Shown piece by piece: positions 10,221 to 18,358 of a DNA stretch of 41,346 nt (its first letter is position 1; each line of letters opens with the position of its first letter). Under the pieces are notes generated by a model. That model did not search any database. It worked only from the letters and a program-made list of their open reading frames with translations, and had not been told where the DNA came from. The stretch is from positions 1 to 41,346 of the forward strand of contig JANQOF010000008.1 of NCBI GenBank assembly GCA_028279215.1, given 5' to 3'. This stretch comes from Pirellulales bacterium. GTDB taxonomy: Bacteria; Planctomycetota; Planctomycetia; Pirellulales; Lacipirellulaceae. Both the position numbers and the translations under genes were made by a program.

Positions 10221-11534
10221 ATGAGCAACTTAGCCGGTACGATTTGGTGGCACGTCTATCCGTTCGGGTTCCTGGGTGCCGAACGCGCCGCACATGGCGT
10301 TGGCGACCAAGTGTGGCACCGCCTCCGCGACCTCGACCCCTGGCTCGACTACGCCGTCGAACTGGGGTGTACGGGCTTGTTGCTGGGGCCGATATTCGCC
10401 TCTGAGACGCACGGGTACGACACCGTTGACCACTTCCGCATCGATCCGCGATTGGGCGACGAGCACGATTTCGACAATCTCATCAATGTGGCCAACGAGC
10501 GCGGGTTGCGGGTGCTGCTCGATGGGGTGTTCAATCACGTCGGCCGTGGCTTTCCGGTATTCGCAGACGCAGTACGACATGGCCCAGGCTCGGACGCGAG
10601 CCGATGGTTCCATCTCTACTGGAACAGCGGAGACCATCATCCACCCGACGCAGAGGTATTCGAGGGTCACCAGTCGCTCGTAGAGTTCAATCATGACGAG
10701 CCAGCGGTGGCTGACCACGTAGCGCGAGTTATGAACCATTGGTTGGCGCGTGGGGCGGCAGGGTGGCGGTTGGATGCTGCCTACGCCGTTGCGCCAGCAT
10801 TCTGGCGAAATGTTCTCCCTAGCGTCCGAGCCCAGCACCCTAACGCGTACTTCGTGGGCGAAGTGATCCACGGCGATTACGTTCAAATTGCGACGGAAGG
10901 CGGGCTGGATGCGGTGACGCAATACGAACTGTGGAAGGCCATTTGGAGTTCGCTTAACGATCGAAACTTCTTTGAACTTGTTGCTGCGCTCGAGCGCCAT
11001 GAGCGGTTCCTCCAACAAATGGTGCCGATGACGTTTGTTGGCAATCATGATGTGACGCGGATTGCCAGCCAACTAGCCGACCCGCGCCACCTGGGGCACG
11101 CCGTGGCGGTGCTTATGACCGTTGGCGGGGCGCCTTCGATCTACGCCGGCGACGAGCAGCGCATGAAAGGACTAAAAGAGCATCGCGCCGGCGGCGACGA
11201 CGCAGTCCGCCCCGCGTTCCCATCGCAGCCAGCCGAACTGTCGCCTGAAGGTTGGGTGACGCATGCGCTGTACCGAGAGTTGATCGCCTTGCGGCGCGAG
11301 CGACCTTGGTTAGTCGACGCGAAGACCGAGGTGCGCACGCTCACGAACACCACGCTTGTCTATCACACCAAATCACGACACGACGACACCCAGTCGATCG
11401 ATGTGATACTCAACGTCGACGAAGCACCACAGGCAATTCCGTCGTCGTCGTTTGAACTACTCGCGGGCCAACTCTCCGGTAGCAGCGACGCAGTACCAGC
11501 CCACTGCTGGGCCATCGGGCACCTTCACGAGTAG
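10221..11534 (+). CDS. GH13 alpha-amylase family enzyme
   Basis: This 437-residue protein has all four conserved regions of glycoside hydrolase family 13: DGVFNH (101-106), GWRLDAAY with the nucleophile Asp185, FVGEVI with the general acid Glu214, and FVGNHD with the transition-state Asp277. No signal peptide is visible, so it probably acts in the cytoplasm on alpha-glucans such as glycogen-derived oligosaccharides or maltodextrins. The enzyme is short and lacks the extra N- and C-terminal domains of classic amylases; exact specificity (amylase, maltodextrin hydrolase, transferase) cannot be assigned. It is monocistronic or followed by the channel gene 60 bases downstream, with no obvious functional link. 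Confidence 0.92.
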   Translation: MSNLAGTIWWHVYPFGFLGAERAAHGVGDQVWHRLRDLDPWLDYAVELGCTGLLLGPIFASETHGYDTVDHFRIDPRLGDEHDFDNLINVANERGLRVLLDGVFNHVGRGFPVFADAVRHGPGSDASRWFHLYWNSGDHHPPDAEVFEGHQSLVEFNHDEPAVADHVARVMNHWLARGAAGWRLDAAYAVAPAFWRNVLPSVRAQHPNAYFVGEVIHGDYVQIATEGGLDAVTQYELWKAIWSSLNDRNFFELVAALERHERFLQQMVPMTFVGNHDVTRIASQLADPRHLGHAVAVLMTVGGAPSIYAGDEQRMKGLKEHRAGGDDAVRPAFPSQPAELSPEGWVTHALYRELIALRRERPWLVDAKTEVRTLTNTTLVYHTKSRHDDTQSIDVILNVDEAPQAIPSSSFELLAGQLSGSSDAVPAHCWAIGHLHE

Positions 11535-11593
11535 CGCACGGCTCTGCTTCCACGGTGGCGCCGAATCCAATCATCAATCCAGAGAGCACGTAA

Positions 11594-12061
11594 TTGTTCA
11601 GCAATCTCGTAGTTGGCTGCCTGGTAATGGTGATTAGCCTTGCAATTCAGTGCGTGGTCGTCAGCATTGTACTGCGTTTTTTCATCCACTTGGAAAAGAA
11701 GAAGGCTATCAGGCCGACGTTGCTAACCGGTTCCCTACTGCTTATCGTTGCCATGCTTGCGATGCTGGGGGGGATACTCGTGCAGGTAACTGTTTGGGCC
11801 GGCCTGTTTTGGGGTTGCGGTGAGTTCGCAACTTTCCGCACAGCGTTTTATCACTCCGTCGTGAACTTCACCTCGCTGGGGTATGGCGACATCGTCATGA
11901 GCGAAGAACGACGACTCCTAGGCGCCCTTGAAGCTACCAACGGAATCTTGATACTCGGGCTAACCACGGCGTTTCTATACTCCGTGATCGACACGCTAAT
12001 TGCTCAAGTATGGCTGACGGAACTCCCGTCGCCGCCAACCGCCAGCGAGCACACCGACTGA
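11594..12061 (+). CDS. Small potassium-channel-like membrane protein
   Basis: A 155-residue protein with hydrophobic segments at about 4-30, 44-68 and 108-134 and a pore loop carrying NFTSLGYGD at 91-99, the K+ selectivity-filter pattern of the Ion_trans_2 superfamily. It lacks a cytoplasmic RCK/TrkA-N domain, so gating is not apparent. It should form a homotetrameric pore in the cytoplasmic membrane. The frame opens with a TTG at 11594 preceded by AGAGAG; the next in-frame ATG is at 11627 and would remove most of the first hydrophobic segment, so I keep the TTG, with moderate certainty. The gene follows the GH13 enzyme. Confidence 0.82.
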   Translation: MFSNLVVGCLVMVISLAIQCVVVSIVLRFFIHLEKKKAIRPTLLTGSLLLIVAMLAMLGGILVQVTVWAGLFWGCGEFATFRTAFYHSVVNFTSLGYGDIVMSEERRLLGALEATNGILILGLTTAFLYSVIDTLIAQVWLTELPSPPTASEHTD

Positions 12062-12153
12062 ACCAGCGCCGTGGTATCTTCAACTGCAAATCAATCGTTT
12101 GCAGCGAGCGCCGCGCCCTCGAGCAAGATGAACCGGCCTGCAATCAACCCTTA

Positions 12154-12420
12154 CTACCAACCATAGTAGTAAGCAGGCGCGTAACCATACCGCACGCGTG
12201 TGACGTAGCCCCCGCGCAGAGGTCGATAACGCGTTGTGTAGTAGGCCGTTGGCGCCGCCACGGGTACGGCCGGCGCATAGTACGCGGTCATCGGGCGGTA
12301 CGCTACCACAGGCTGGTAAACTGGCGCGTAGTAGGTCGCGTAAGCACACTGTGCATTGGCGTCGCTTGCGGTCAACCAATGCGCCCCCGACAACAAAGCG
12401 ATTAATGCAAATACCCTCAT
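12154..12420 (-). CDS. Small secreted Tyr/Pro/Ala-rich protein
   Basis: This 88-residue protein begins with a clear signal peptide (hydrophobic ALIALLSG, cleavage likely after DANA near residue 23). The mature part of about 65 residues is built almost only of Tyr, Ala, Pro, Val and Arg, in irregular repeats such as YAPVYQPVVAYRP, and ends in YYYGW. Proteins like this are common, unstudied exoproteins in planctomycetes. Tyr/Arg richness suggests a structural or adhesive role in the cell envelope, but that is only inference. The ATG at 12420 has a GGGG stretch upstream. It is convergent with the channel gene and probably monocistronic. Confidence 0.7.
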   Translation of the reverse strand: MRVFALIALLSGAHWLTASDANAQCAYATYYAPVYQPVVAYRPMTAYYAPAVPVAAPTAYYTTRYRPLRGGYVTRVRYGYAPAYYYGW

Positions 12421-12909
12421 GTTTTTTTACCCCTATCTACGAGGAAAAACTGTATTCAACCCAACCGCATTATGCGGGTGCCAAGTATCGTTTTCAACTG
12501 AATCGCCGCCTATTTTCGATCCGCGGCGCATCGACATCTCCGCGCGAACCGCACTTGCCGCAGCCGCCAAATTAGACGCTGTCTCACTAAACCTCCTGGC
12601 CATCAGTTCTTCACAGGCTGCCAGCATCCGCAAGCACACACCGCATTAGTGATAGCGATGGCGGGAGCAGCACCAACTCGTCGACGGATTGCATTTCGCC
12701 GCAATGCGAACGGATACAAGGACTTCCAACTACCTGTTGTGCCATTTTCAATGCTCCGACCCACGAAAAAAGCGTGGATTCGTCACCCGAGCCAAACCGG
12801 TCGCTTGGTACAGTAGAGGGGTTGGAGAATGCTGCTTAGCAAAACTGACGACTTCCCGTGGCGTCTCCACGTGGCCCTCGCATCTCCTCCACACAGCAAT
12901 AAGTCGACC
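12421..12909. other. Intergenic region with no secure gene
   Basis: The 489 bases between the Tyr-rich gene and the coiled-coil membrane gene hold a minus-strand frame at 12433-12639 (68 residues, Ala/Arg-rich) that I could not match to any family, and a tiny palindrome CCGCAT-T-ATGCGG near 12466. The right part should contain the promoter of the downstream plus-strand gene. Nothing else stands out. Confidence 0.35.
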
Positions 12910-13335
12910 ATGAAAAACCAAGAGAAAACGATGACCACCGAGGAACTGATGCAGGCCGTAGGTCTGCTTATTGAACGTCAAGAGTCGCTCGACCGCCAGC
13001 AACGCCGAAGAGCCCAACTACGGCTTCGCCGCCGCCGTGAACAAACGCAGGCGAGCATCTCCAAGCTTGCCTATTCGATTGAGGTCATTAAATGGTGTGT
13101 TGTTGGCATCACCACGGTGATGGTGCTGTCGTTGCTGGTCATCATTCTGGTGGTGAATCAAGTGAAGGGCGAGGTCGAAAAAGTGACTATCGAGGTCGAA
13201 CGCATCCAGCACGAAGCCGAAGCGATCCGAGACAAAATCCGCCACCCGCTCGAAACCCTCGGGGCGACCATGGGGCGACGCCTAGAAGGAAGCATCGGCG
13301 AGTACATCGGCGGGGACGTTCCGGAGAGTGAGTAG
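12910..13335 (+). CDS. Single-pass membrane protein with coiled coil, unknown function
   Basis: A 141-residue protein I do not recognise. It has a hydrophilic N-terminal coiled-coil region very rich in Gln and Arg (QQRRRAQLRLRRRRE), one membrane segment of about 25 residues (CVVGITTVMVLSLLVIILVV), and a second Glu/Lys-rich coiled coil (VKGEVEKVTIEVERIQHEAE) followed by a glycine-rich tail. The frame is open from 12829, but the upstream 27 codons look non-coding; ATGs at 12910 and 12931 are both possible starts, the latter with AAGAGA seven bases upstream. The layout resembles small envelope scaffolding or phage-holin-associated proteins in general terms only. Confidence 0.65.
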   Translation: MKNQEKTMTTEELMQAVGLLIERQESLDRQQRRRAQLRLRRRREQTQASISKLAYSIEVIKWCVVGITTVMVLSLLVIILVVNQVKGEVEKVTIEVERIQHEAEAIRDKIRHPLETLGATMGRRLEGSIGEYIGGDVPESE

Positions 13336-13771
13336 CAATAGTGCCAATCGCGCATTGACCAGCGCCCACGAACGCTACCAGTTGTTAAGTTAAACTCTGG
13401 ATCATTTGAACCAGCACCCAAATTGAGTTCTGTTGACGAAAAATTCTCGCTGTTTGTTGAGTTTCTTTTGATGATAAACTTGTGGAATAGGCGCGTGAGC
13501 GCAGAAGCCAAGGGGAGCCTCTTACGAAGAAGATGAGCCGCAAAAGAACTCCGGATAATCTGCGTCAGATTTTAACTCGGCTGGAGTAGCCGGATGAAGC
13601 AACACCGCGCCGTCGGTACCCGCTGAGACCGCGATGACCAAGCCCGTGCCTACGCCCAACTCGCCGTCGCGATGATCGCCTTCAGACACTCAATTAATCA
13701 GCAAGCGTCTTGAGCACATGCTATTATGTATACAGACCAATCTCGGCAATCGGCGTTAGAACCGACCTTGC
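13336..13771. other. Intergenic region with insertion-sequence debris
   Basis: The 436-base gap includes the dispersed repeat at 13356-13420 and an adjacent stretch (about 13470-13700) with short interrupted frames rich in Lys/Arg, for example a peptide beginning MSRKRTPDNLRQILT. This faintly resembles the start of IS3-type OrfA proteins but is too short to claim. I see no intact gene. Confidence 0.45.
13356..13420 (+). repeat. Dispersed ~65-bp repeat, copy 1 (IS-end-like)
   Basis: This stretch matches 29596-29661 over its full length with about ten differences, including small indels. Each copy starts with a TGACCAGC(C/G)CC motif and ends with a second, directly repeated TGA(A/C)CCAGC(A/C)CCC motif, with AGTTAAACTCTGGATCAT-like sequence between. 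The TGACC-AGCCCC motif also opens the IS3-type element at 41216. I read both copies as leftovers of insertion-sequence termini. Confidence 0.75.
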
Positions 13772-14704
13772 TCAACTGCACCTGCTGCGGCGACGCCGCA
13801 TACAGGATACGAAGCCAATTCCAGGAACGCCAACCAGCATCAAGGATGTTGGTTCAGGGATTGGTGCACTTGTGATGGACAAGCTAAAGTTGTCGAACTC
13901 TTCAGCGTGAGCTTGGCCGTTCCCTGCCCTTGAATAGTGAAAGCCGGCGTAGAATTCGTCTTCGGCATAGACCGTCGCGTTGTTGTAGGTGAAGCTTGCC
14001 GTGAGCAGATCCGCCGTGACCACGGCCGTGCCGTCGGCATTCAGCAAGTCGAGTGACGCGGTCACATCGAACTCATCCGCGGTAAAGCTCTTCTGGATCG
14101 AGAGGTTGATGGTGTACCACTCGTCGGCTGCGGTGCTGATGTTGGGTTCGGTCGAGAACTGGTTGTTGACAACGCCAGCGGGCTCTTCGTTGCTACGGAG
14201 CGTTAGACGTTTGGTCGCCCCTTGCTGAACCAAAGCGCCGATTGTGTTTCGGCTGCTGCTGACCAGGTTGTCGGCGTTCGTCAAGTCGAAGAACGAATCA
14301 TTGGCGACAATGCCGAGCCGAGGCGTTGATGCTTGGTTCGGGTCGAGAACCTGATAGGACACTGAGAGGTTGATCGTGTCGCCTGGATCAAGGTTGATGA
14401 CGCCATTCGCCAGCGCTCCACCGGGGGCGTAGATGGCGTTTCCATCGTTCGTGCCGTTGGAGTTGCTGAATCCTGAGAACACCGCGCCTCCCGAAGCAGG
14501 CGTGTCGGTTCCTTCGGTTGCACTTTGGACGAAAGCCGCCCCTACTTCACTTGCGTCCTTCGCGAGAACCCAGTTGTTAACGTTCGCGTTGAAGTCTTCC
14601 GTTACGCTTGTGCCAGCGATCAGAGCGGCGCGACAATCCACCGCAGCCGTTAGCAAAACGACTGACGACAGCAAAGAAATACTGCAATAGGTTACGCGGT
14701 TCAT
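13772..14704 (-). CDS. PEP-CTERM secreted protein, single module
   Basis: A 310-residue exoprotein with signal peptide (SLLSSVVLLTAAVDCRA, cleavage near residue 26), a beta-rich extracellular domain of about 250 residues, and a PEP-CTERM sorting signal at the end: IPEP, a short hydrophobic stretch, then RRRRSR. Such proteins are handled by exosortase and released or anchored at the surface. The domain is a paralogue of the middle module of the 18359-21064 protein: both contain [11 protein letters not shown](T/S)(L/I)R, a W-Y-x-(I/M)-(N/T) segment, DEFD-like stretches and (A/E)(E/I)(E/D)(F/N)NFS just before the PEP motif. It is the last gene of the minus-strand sulfatase operon, starting about 76 bases after the annotated sulfatase stop. 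Confidence 0.88.
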   Translation of the reverse strand: MNRVTYCSISLLSSVVLLTAAVDCRAALIAGTSVTEDFNANVNNWVLAKDASEVGAAFVQSATEGTDTPASGGAVFSGFSNSNGTNDGNAIYAPGGALANGVINLDPGDTINLSVSYQVLDPNQASTPRLGIVANDSFFDLTNADNLVSSSRNTIGALVQQGATKRLTLRSNEEPAGVVNNQFSTEPNISTAADEWYTINLSIQKSFTADEFDVTASLDLLNADGTAVVTADLLTASFTYNNATVYAEDEFYAGFHYSRAGNGQAHAEEFDNFSLSITSAPIPEPTSLMLVGVPGIGFVSCMRRRRSRCS

Positions 14705-14780
14705 TAGATCGACCCTTCTTTCAAGATGAGGAAACTGAGGTGAAAAAGGACATTGTTCAGGTTGGGTTGGAATAACTCGA

Positions 14781-16802
14781 TCACGGACGTGCTGTACTCA
14801 TGGACCTTTCGACGCCTGCCCACGGTGGCGATCGCGGCCACGGAAACGAACCTCGGATAGCTAGAATGGTTAAAACCGTGCTCAGGCCGGCGGGCTCAGG
14901 AACGGACAGGAGAGTTTCGAAGGACCCGCCCCCTGTGGCCGACTCGTAGGCTTGCTTGAATAGGACGAAGTCGGTCAGGTCGTTGTCCAAATCGCCGTCC
15001 AAGTCACCTTTCTGAAAGGCCTCAAGCGACGTCATCCCCGTGAGGTCCGTGCTTTGCCCACTGCGGAACATCAGCCAATCGGCCAAGCTAATTTGGGCGT
15101 CTCGATTGAGGTCCGCAAGGCTTAGCGCGCCGCCAAGCACGTAGGGAACCTCTTCGCCAGCGTTGATTGTCAGAGGACCATCAGGAGTCGTGATGGCGCC
15201 GTTGGAGTAGATCGGTCCGGTGGCGTTGATCCTTAGCTGCCCTGAACGCAGGGTGGCGAGCGGCGCGTCGACTTCATCGAGCCAGTTGAGCATCTTATCG
15301 CCTAGATCGGCGACAACTGTCGGGTTCGCGTCAGTGACGTCGGTGGATTCAGAGATATCGGCGTCAAGGTCGTAGAGTTCGTACGATTGGTCTTCGTAGT
15401 TGTACATCAGCTTCCACTTGCCCGATCGCACCACCGTTTGCGGTCGTTGATCGCGTCCACTGCCAATCAGATAGCCTGGCAGATGCCAGTACAATCCATC
15501 ACGCCCCAGCACGGCGTTGTTGTCGGCCAGGATGCCGGAAATGTCTTCGCCGTCCAGCGTTACTCCGGTCGGGTCTCCCGCTTCGGAAAGCGCCGCAAAC
15601 GTCTTGTAGAAATCGATGCCCGCGACCGGCGTGGAATTCACTGTGCCGCCGTCAACGAGATTGGGGTTGCCGCTCCATGCGATCAGTGGAACACGGATGC
15701 CACCTTCGTCGAATTCTCCCTTACGGCCCTTGAGAGGGCCGTTGTTGCTTTGTGGCAAAGCTCCACCGTTGTCAGAAAAGAAGAAAACAATCGTGTTATC
15801 GTCCAGCATGCTTCCTGGGTTGTTGGGGTCAGGCGTTGTTTCCAGATAGTTGATCAGCCGCGCAACACTCTGGTCCATGCCTTCAATCAATGCCGCGAAC
15901 GAAGCGTTGCTGTCCTGCACGCCGTCGGGCTTGTTCTGATACTTGTGGAGCAGGTCGTCACGAGCCTGGTTGTTGCCGATTGGTGTATGGACGGCGTAGG
16001 GGTGGAACTGCACATAGAAGCTGCCGCTCTTTTCTTGTTCCATGAACTGGATCGCCGCGTCCGCCATGGCGTCCGAAACATGCTTGTTCGTACCAACGAG
16101 CGCGTCGATTTGGGCGACGCTGGTGTTTACGGCATAAGGCTTTATGTTGTTGTCGACATACTGCTGGGTGTAGTTGCCGGCGAAGAGGTCGAGCTCGGGG
16201 CCAATTTCGCCGGCAAAATTCGTGCCGTTGCTGTGGTAGCTTCCGGGGTTGCCTGCCGTCGTTCCGCCAAAGTTCTGGTCGAAACCATGGTCCGAAGTAA
16301 TGAGTGCCGCCCCGCTCGTTCCGGTTTCGGTGACGTGAAACTTGCCATAGTGTGACGTCGTGTAGTTTGCCGACTGCAGCATTTCGCCGAGCGTGAACGC
16401 ATGGGTCGGAATTGCATCGGTCCCGGTGGGTAGGCCTTGCGATGGGCCCACCAACAGCGTCCCGCTCCCTCCTCGATCGAGATTGTTGACCAGGTAGACG
16501 TTGTTTGTGGGCCGCGGGGCGTACTGGCCAGTCAAGATCGCGGATCGGGTCGGTGCGCAGTTGGGGCCATTCGTGTAGGCGTTGGTGAACGCCATCCCCT
16601 CGCTCGCCAGGCGGTCAATCACTGGGGTTTCGTAGAAATCACTTGGATTCCCAAGATTTGTGAGCGAGTTGCTTGTGTCTGACCAGCCGAGATCGTCGGC
16701 CATGATGAATACAATGTTCGGTTTTGCTACGACATAATCAGCTGTGACGCAGCAAAAAGCAGCTCCAAGGATTAGCTGTAAGACCGCACAGCGCACGTGC
16801 AT
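14781..16802 (-). CDS. Secreted sulfatase with dockerin-like and PEP-CTERM end
   Basis: A 673-residue type I sulfatase. After the signal peptide (ILGAAFCCVTADYVVA) come the metal-binding aspartates in MADDLGW (residues 34-40) and the active-site motif CAPTR (82-86), whose Cys should be converted to formylglycine. Further landmarks are a KFHVTE-like segment, HTPIG and a SDNGG metal site. About residues 565-640 form a dockerin-like calcium repeat pair (DLNRDAQISLADW and DLDGDLDNDLTDF), followed by SVPEPAGLSTVLTILAI, the start of a PEP-CTERM signal. The expected end of that signal (FVSVAAIATVGRRRK) lies in another frame, so the C-terminus appears frameshifted near 14850. It sits between a lipoprotein gene and a PEP-CTERM gene and probably desulfates an extracellular glycan. 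Confidence 0.92.
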   Translation of the reverse strand: MHVRCAVLQLILGAAFCCVTADYVVAKPNIVFIMADDLGWSDTSNSLTNLGNPSDFYETPVIDRLASEGMAFTNAYTNGPNCAPTRSAILTGQYAPRPTNNVYLVNNLDRGGSGTLLVGPSQGLPTGTDAIPTHAFTLGEMLQSANYTTSHYGKFHVTETGTSGAALITSDHGFDQNFGGTTAGNPGSYHSNGTNFAGEIGPELDLFAGNYTQQYVDNNIKPYAVNTSVAQIDALVGTNKHVSDAMADAAIQFMEQEKSGSFYVQFHPYAVHTPIGNNQARDDLLHKYQNKPDGVQDSNASFAALIEGMDQSVARLINYLETTPDPNNPGSMLDDNTIVFFFSDNGGALPQSNNGPLKGRKGEFDEGGIRVPLIAWSGNPNLVDGGTVNSTPVAGIDFYKTFAALSEAGDPTGVTLDGEDISGILADNNAVLGRDGLYWHLPGYLIGSGRDQRPQTVVRSGKWKLMYNYEDQSYELYDLDADISESTDVTDANPTVVADLGDKMLNWLDEVDAPLATLRSGQLRINATGPIYSNGAITTPDGPLTINAGEEVPYVLGGALSLADLNRDAQISLADWLMFRSGQSTDLTGMTSLEAFQKGDLDGDLDNDLTDFVLFKQAYESATGGGSFETLLSVPEPAGLSTVLTILAIRGSFPWPRSPPWAGVERSMSTARP

Positions 16803-16865
16803 GTTGCTCTCCGTCGAGTGTCGTTTATGCTGACTTCGTCAGGGTAGCTTTATGTTGGATGATGG

Positions 16866-17321
16866 TCATTCTCGTATATCTAGTGGCAAGAAGTTCTCGC
16901 CAGATTCCGTGATTTCGATTGTGATTTTTGATTGAGTGTTGTACTGGTCTGGGAGGTACTGCTCGCGGTTTCGTTCCTCCAGGCCCGACTCAGGGTCGAT
17001 GTATGGCTCGCCAACATCCCGCATCGCCTTGATCTCTACGCGATACATTCCTGGAACAAGCCCAGGGGTGCTTGGCACACGGAATTCTCCATCCTGTATC
17101 ACTGCGCCAGCGGCTTGCCCCCTTCCGGTTGGGCGAAAAACAATATGGCCTTGTGGCAAAGGTTTACCCTGATAGTGCACGGTCCCGGACACCCCCTGGC
17201 GCCCCGAGCTACTTGAGCACCCGCTAACTGCCCCGCAACCGAGAACGACTGTGAGCAAAACGAACGGAGAATACAAAAAGCAACTCGGGTTGCATTCGCT
17301 TATGTTAGAACGGAGAGTCAA
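16866..17321 (-). CDS. Small lipoprotein with carboxypeptidase-regulatory-like fold
   Basis: A 151-residue lipoprotein with hydrophobic signal and lipobox AVSGC (Cys near residue 35). The mature part has [28 protein letters not shown] and a final beta strand, the pattern of small planctomycete proteins with a transthyretin/carboxypeptidase-regulatory-like beta-sandwich. These nearly always follow a DUF1559 gene, as here; the function is unknown. The TTG at 17321 has GGAG six bases upstream and overlaps the DUF1559 stop by 17 bases, so translation is probably coupled. No ATG is available before the lipobox. It precedes the sulfatase gene by about 60 bases. Confidence 0.85.
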   Translation of the reverse strand: MTLRSNISECNPSCFLYSPFVLLTVVLGCGAVSGCSSSSGRQGVSGTVHYQGKPLPQGHIVFRPTGRGQAAGAVIQDGEFRVPSTPGLVPGMYRVEIKAMRDVGEPYIDPESGLEERNREQYLPDQYNTQSKITIEITESGENFLPLDIRE

Positions 17322-18339
17322 AAGTCTCTCCTCGATTCATCGTGCTCATCGCTTGCCACACAACAAGCTCAACATCGTCCGACACAAAGTGTGTTGAGGC
17401 GTCGCACATCAGAGCATGCACTCCACCAGGATGTCGGCTGCGGGAACTGCTGTAGCTGATTGAGTTAGTCTTCGTGCCATTGCCGCCAAGTCGTACGCAC
17501 GGGGCATCTGGCAGGTCTTCCCGGCAGTGTCCCTCATCAGGCGCCGAGCTATTCGGTGTGAGAAAGGTTGTAAGGTTACTGCACCCAGCCTTCCGACACC
17601 AAATACGTGCTCGACGATCGCAATCTGATTCCCCTTGAGTTTGAACCATCTCCATCATTGCGAGGGTGTTGCTTGTGCCGTCGGTAATCTGCGATAGCTT
17701 GGCCCCAAAGCTCATGTGGAATGGGGCAATATGCACGGTAGCTGGCGCTAGCGGAGCCCCAACAAGGCAATCCGGATGAGGAGCATCGATGTCTGGCTGG
17801 CGTGGATACTGGCAGGTGTATCGCCAAGCTCCCCAGTTGATGCCGTAGTTGCCCTTCCAGTCTTCTCCCGGCTGGCCTGAGTTACACGGCTTTGCGGTCT
17901 TCGGCTCATCACTTGGACATTGATATGTGGGAAGCAGCTTCCCCACGGGGCTGTTGAGGTCGTTGTACTGATCCCTTGTCGACCGGGTGAAGTCGTATGC
18001 GTCAAAGAGCGCGCCTTCCTCCATGTAGGGGAGCACGAATGGCGGGAAAGCAGTGTTGACCTCGTTGCTATTGCCGCGAACCGTAGACAAACTGCTCGTC
18101 TTGGGGTCGTATCCCAGGTTGCCGGGGGGAAGGCGCTTGTTCGCGCCCTCGTAGGAGTGCAGTGCGATGCCGAACTGCCGCAAATTGTTCAAGCAGTGGG
18201 ATCGCCTAGCCGCTTCGCGTGCGGCCTGAACGGCCGGCAGCAACAGCGCAACCAAGATCCCGATGATTGCGATAACGACCAGCAGTTCAACAAGCGTAAA
18301 TCCGGCGCGACAACGTCGGCGATCTTTAGTTCGACTCAT
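17305..18339 (-). CDS. DUF1559 pseudopilin-like protein
   Basis: A 344-residue DUF1559 protein. It opens with the type IV prepilin-type methylation motif [20 protein letters not shown], which would be cut before Phe by a prepilin peptidase, continues with [16 protein letters not shown], and has the conserved C-terminal H-x-G-G-V-x-x-L-M-C-D-A segment. Planctomycetes carry dozens of these genes; a role in type II-secretion or pilus-like surface structures is inferred from the N-terminus only. The ATG at 18339 has GGAAG with suitable spacing; an in-frame ATG at 18351 is possible. It begins 19 bases after the stop of the large PEP-CTERM gene and overlaps the lipoprotein gene, so all are one transcription unit. 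Confidence 0.92.
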   Translation of the reverse strand: MSRTKDRRRCRAGFTLVELLVVIAIIGILVALLLPAVQAAREAARRSHCLNNLRQFGIALHSYEGANKRLPPGNLGYDPKTSSLSTVRGNSNEVNTAFPPFVLPYMEEGALFDAYDFTRSTRDQYNDLNSPVGKLLPTYQCPSDEPKTAKPCNSGQPGEDWKGNYGINWGAWRYTCQYPRQPDIDAPHPDCLVGAPLAPATVHIAPFHMSFGAKLSQITDGTSNTLAMMEMVQTQGESDCDRRARIWCRKAGCSNLTTFLTPNSSAPDEGHCREDLPDAPCVRLGGNGTKTNSISYSSSRSRHPGGVHALMCDASTHFVSDDVELVVWQAMSTMNRGETFDSPF

Positions 18340-18358
18340 TCTTTCTTCCATGCGGAAT

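Noticed and set aside
12433-12639. 68-residue Ala/Arg-rich minus-strand frame
   Set aside because: Composition is what GC-rich non-coding sequence gives; no motif and no good start.
15387-16355. 322-codon plus-strand frame opposite the sulfatase
   Set aside because: The minus strand carries the sulfatase active-site motifs through the same region; the opposite frame has no family features.
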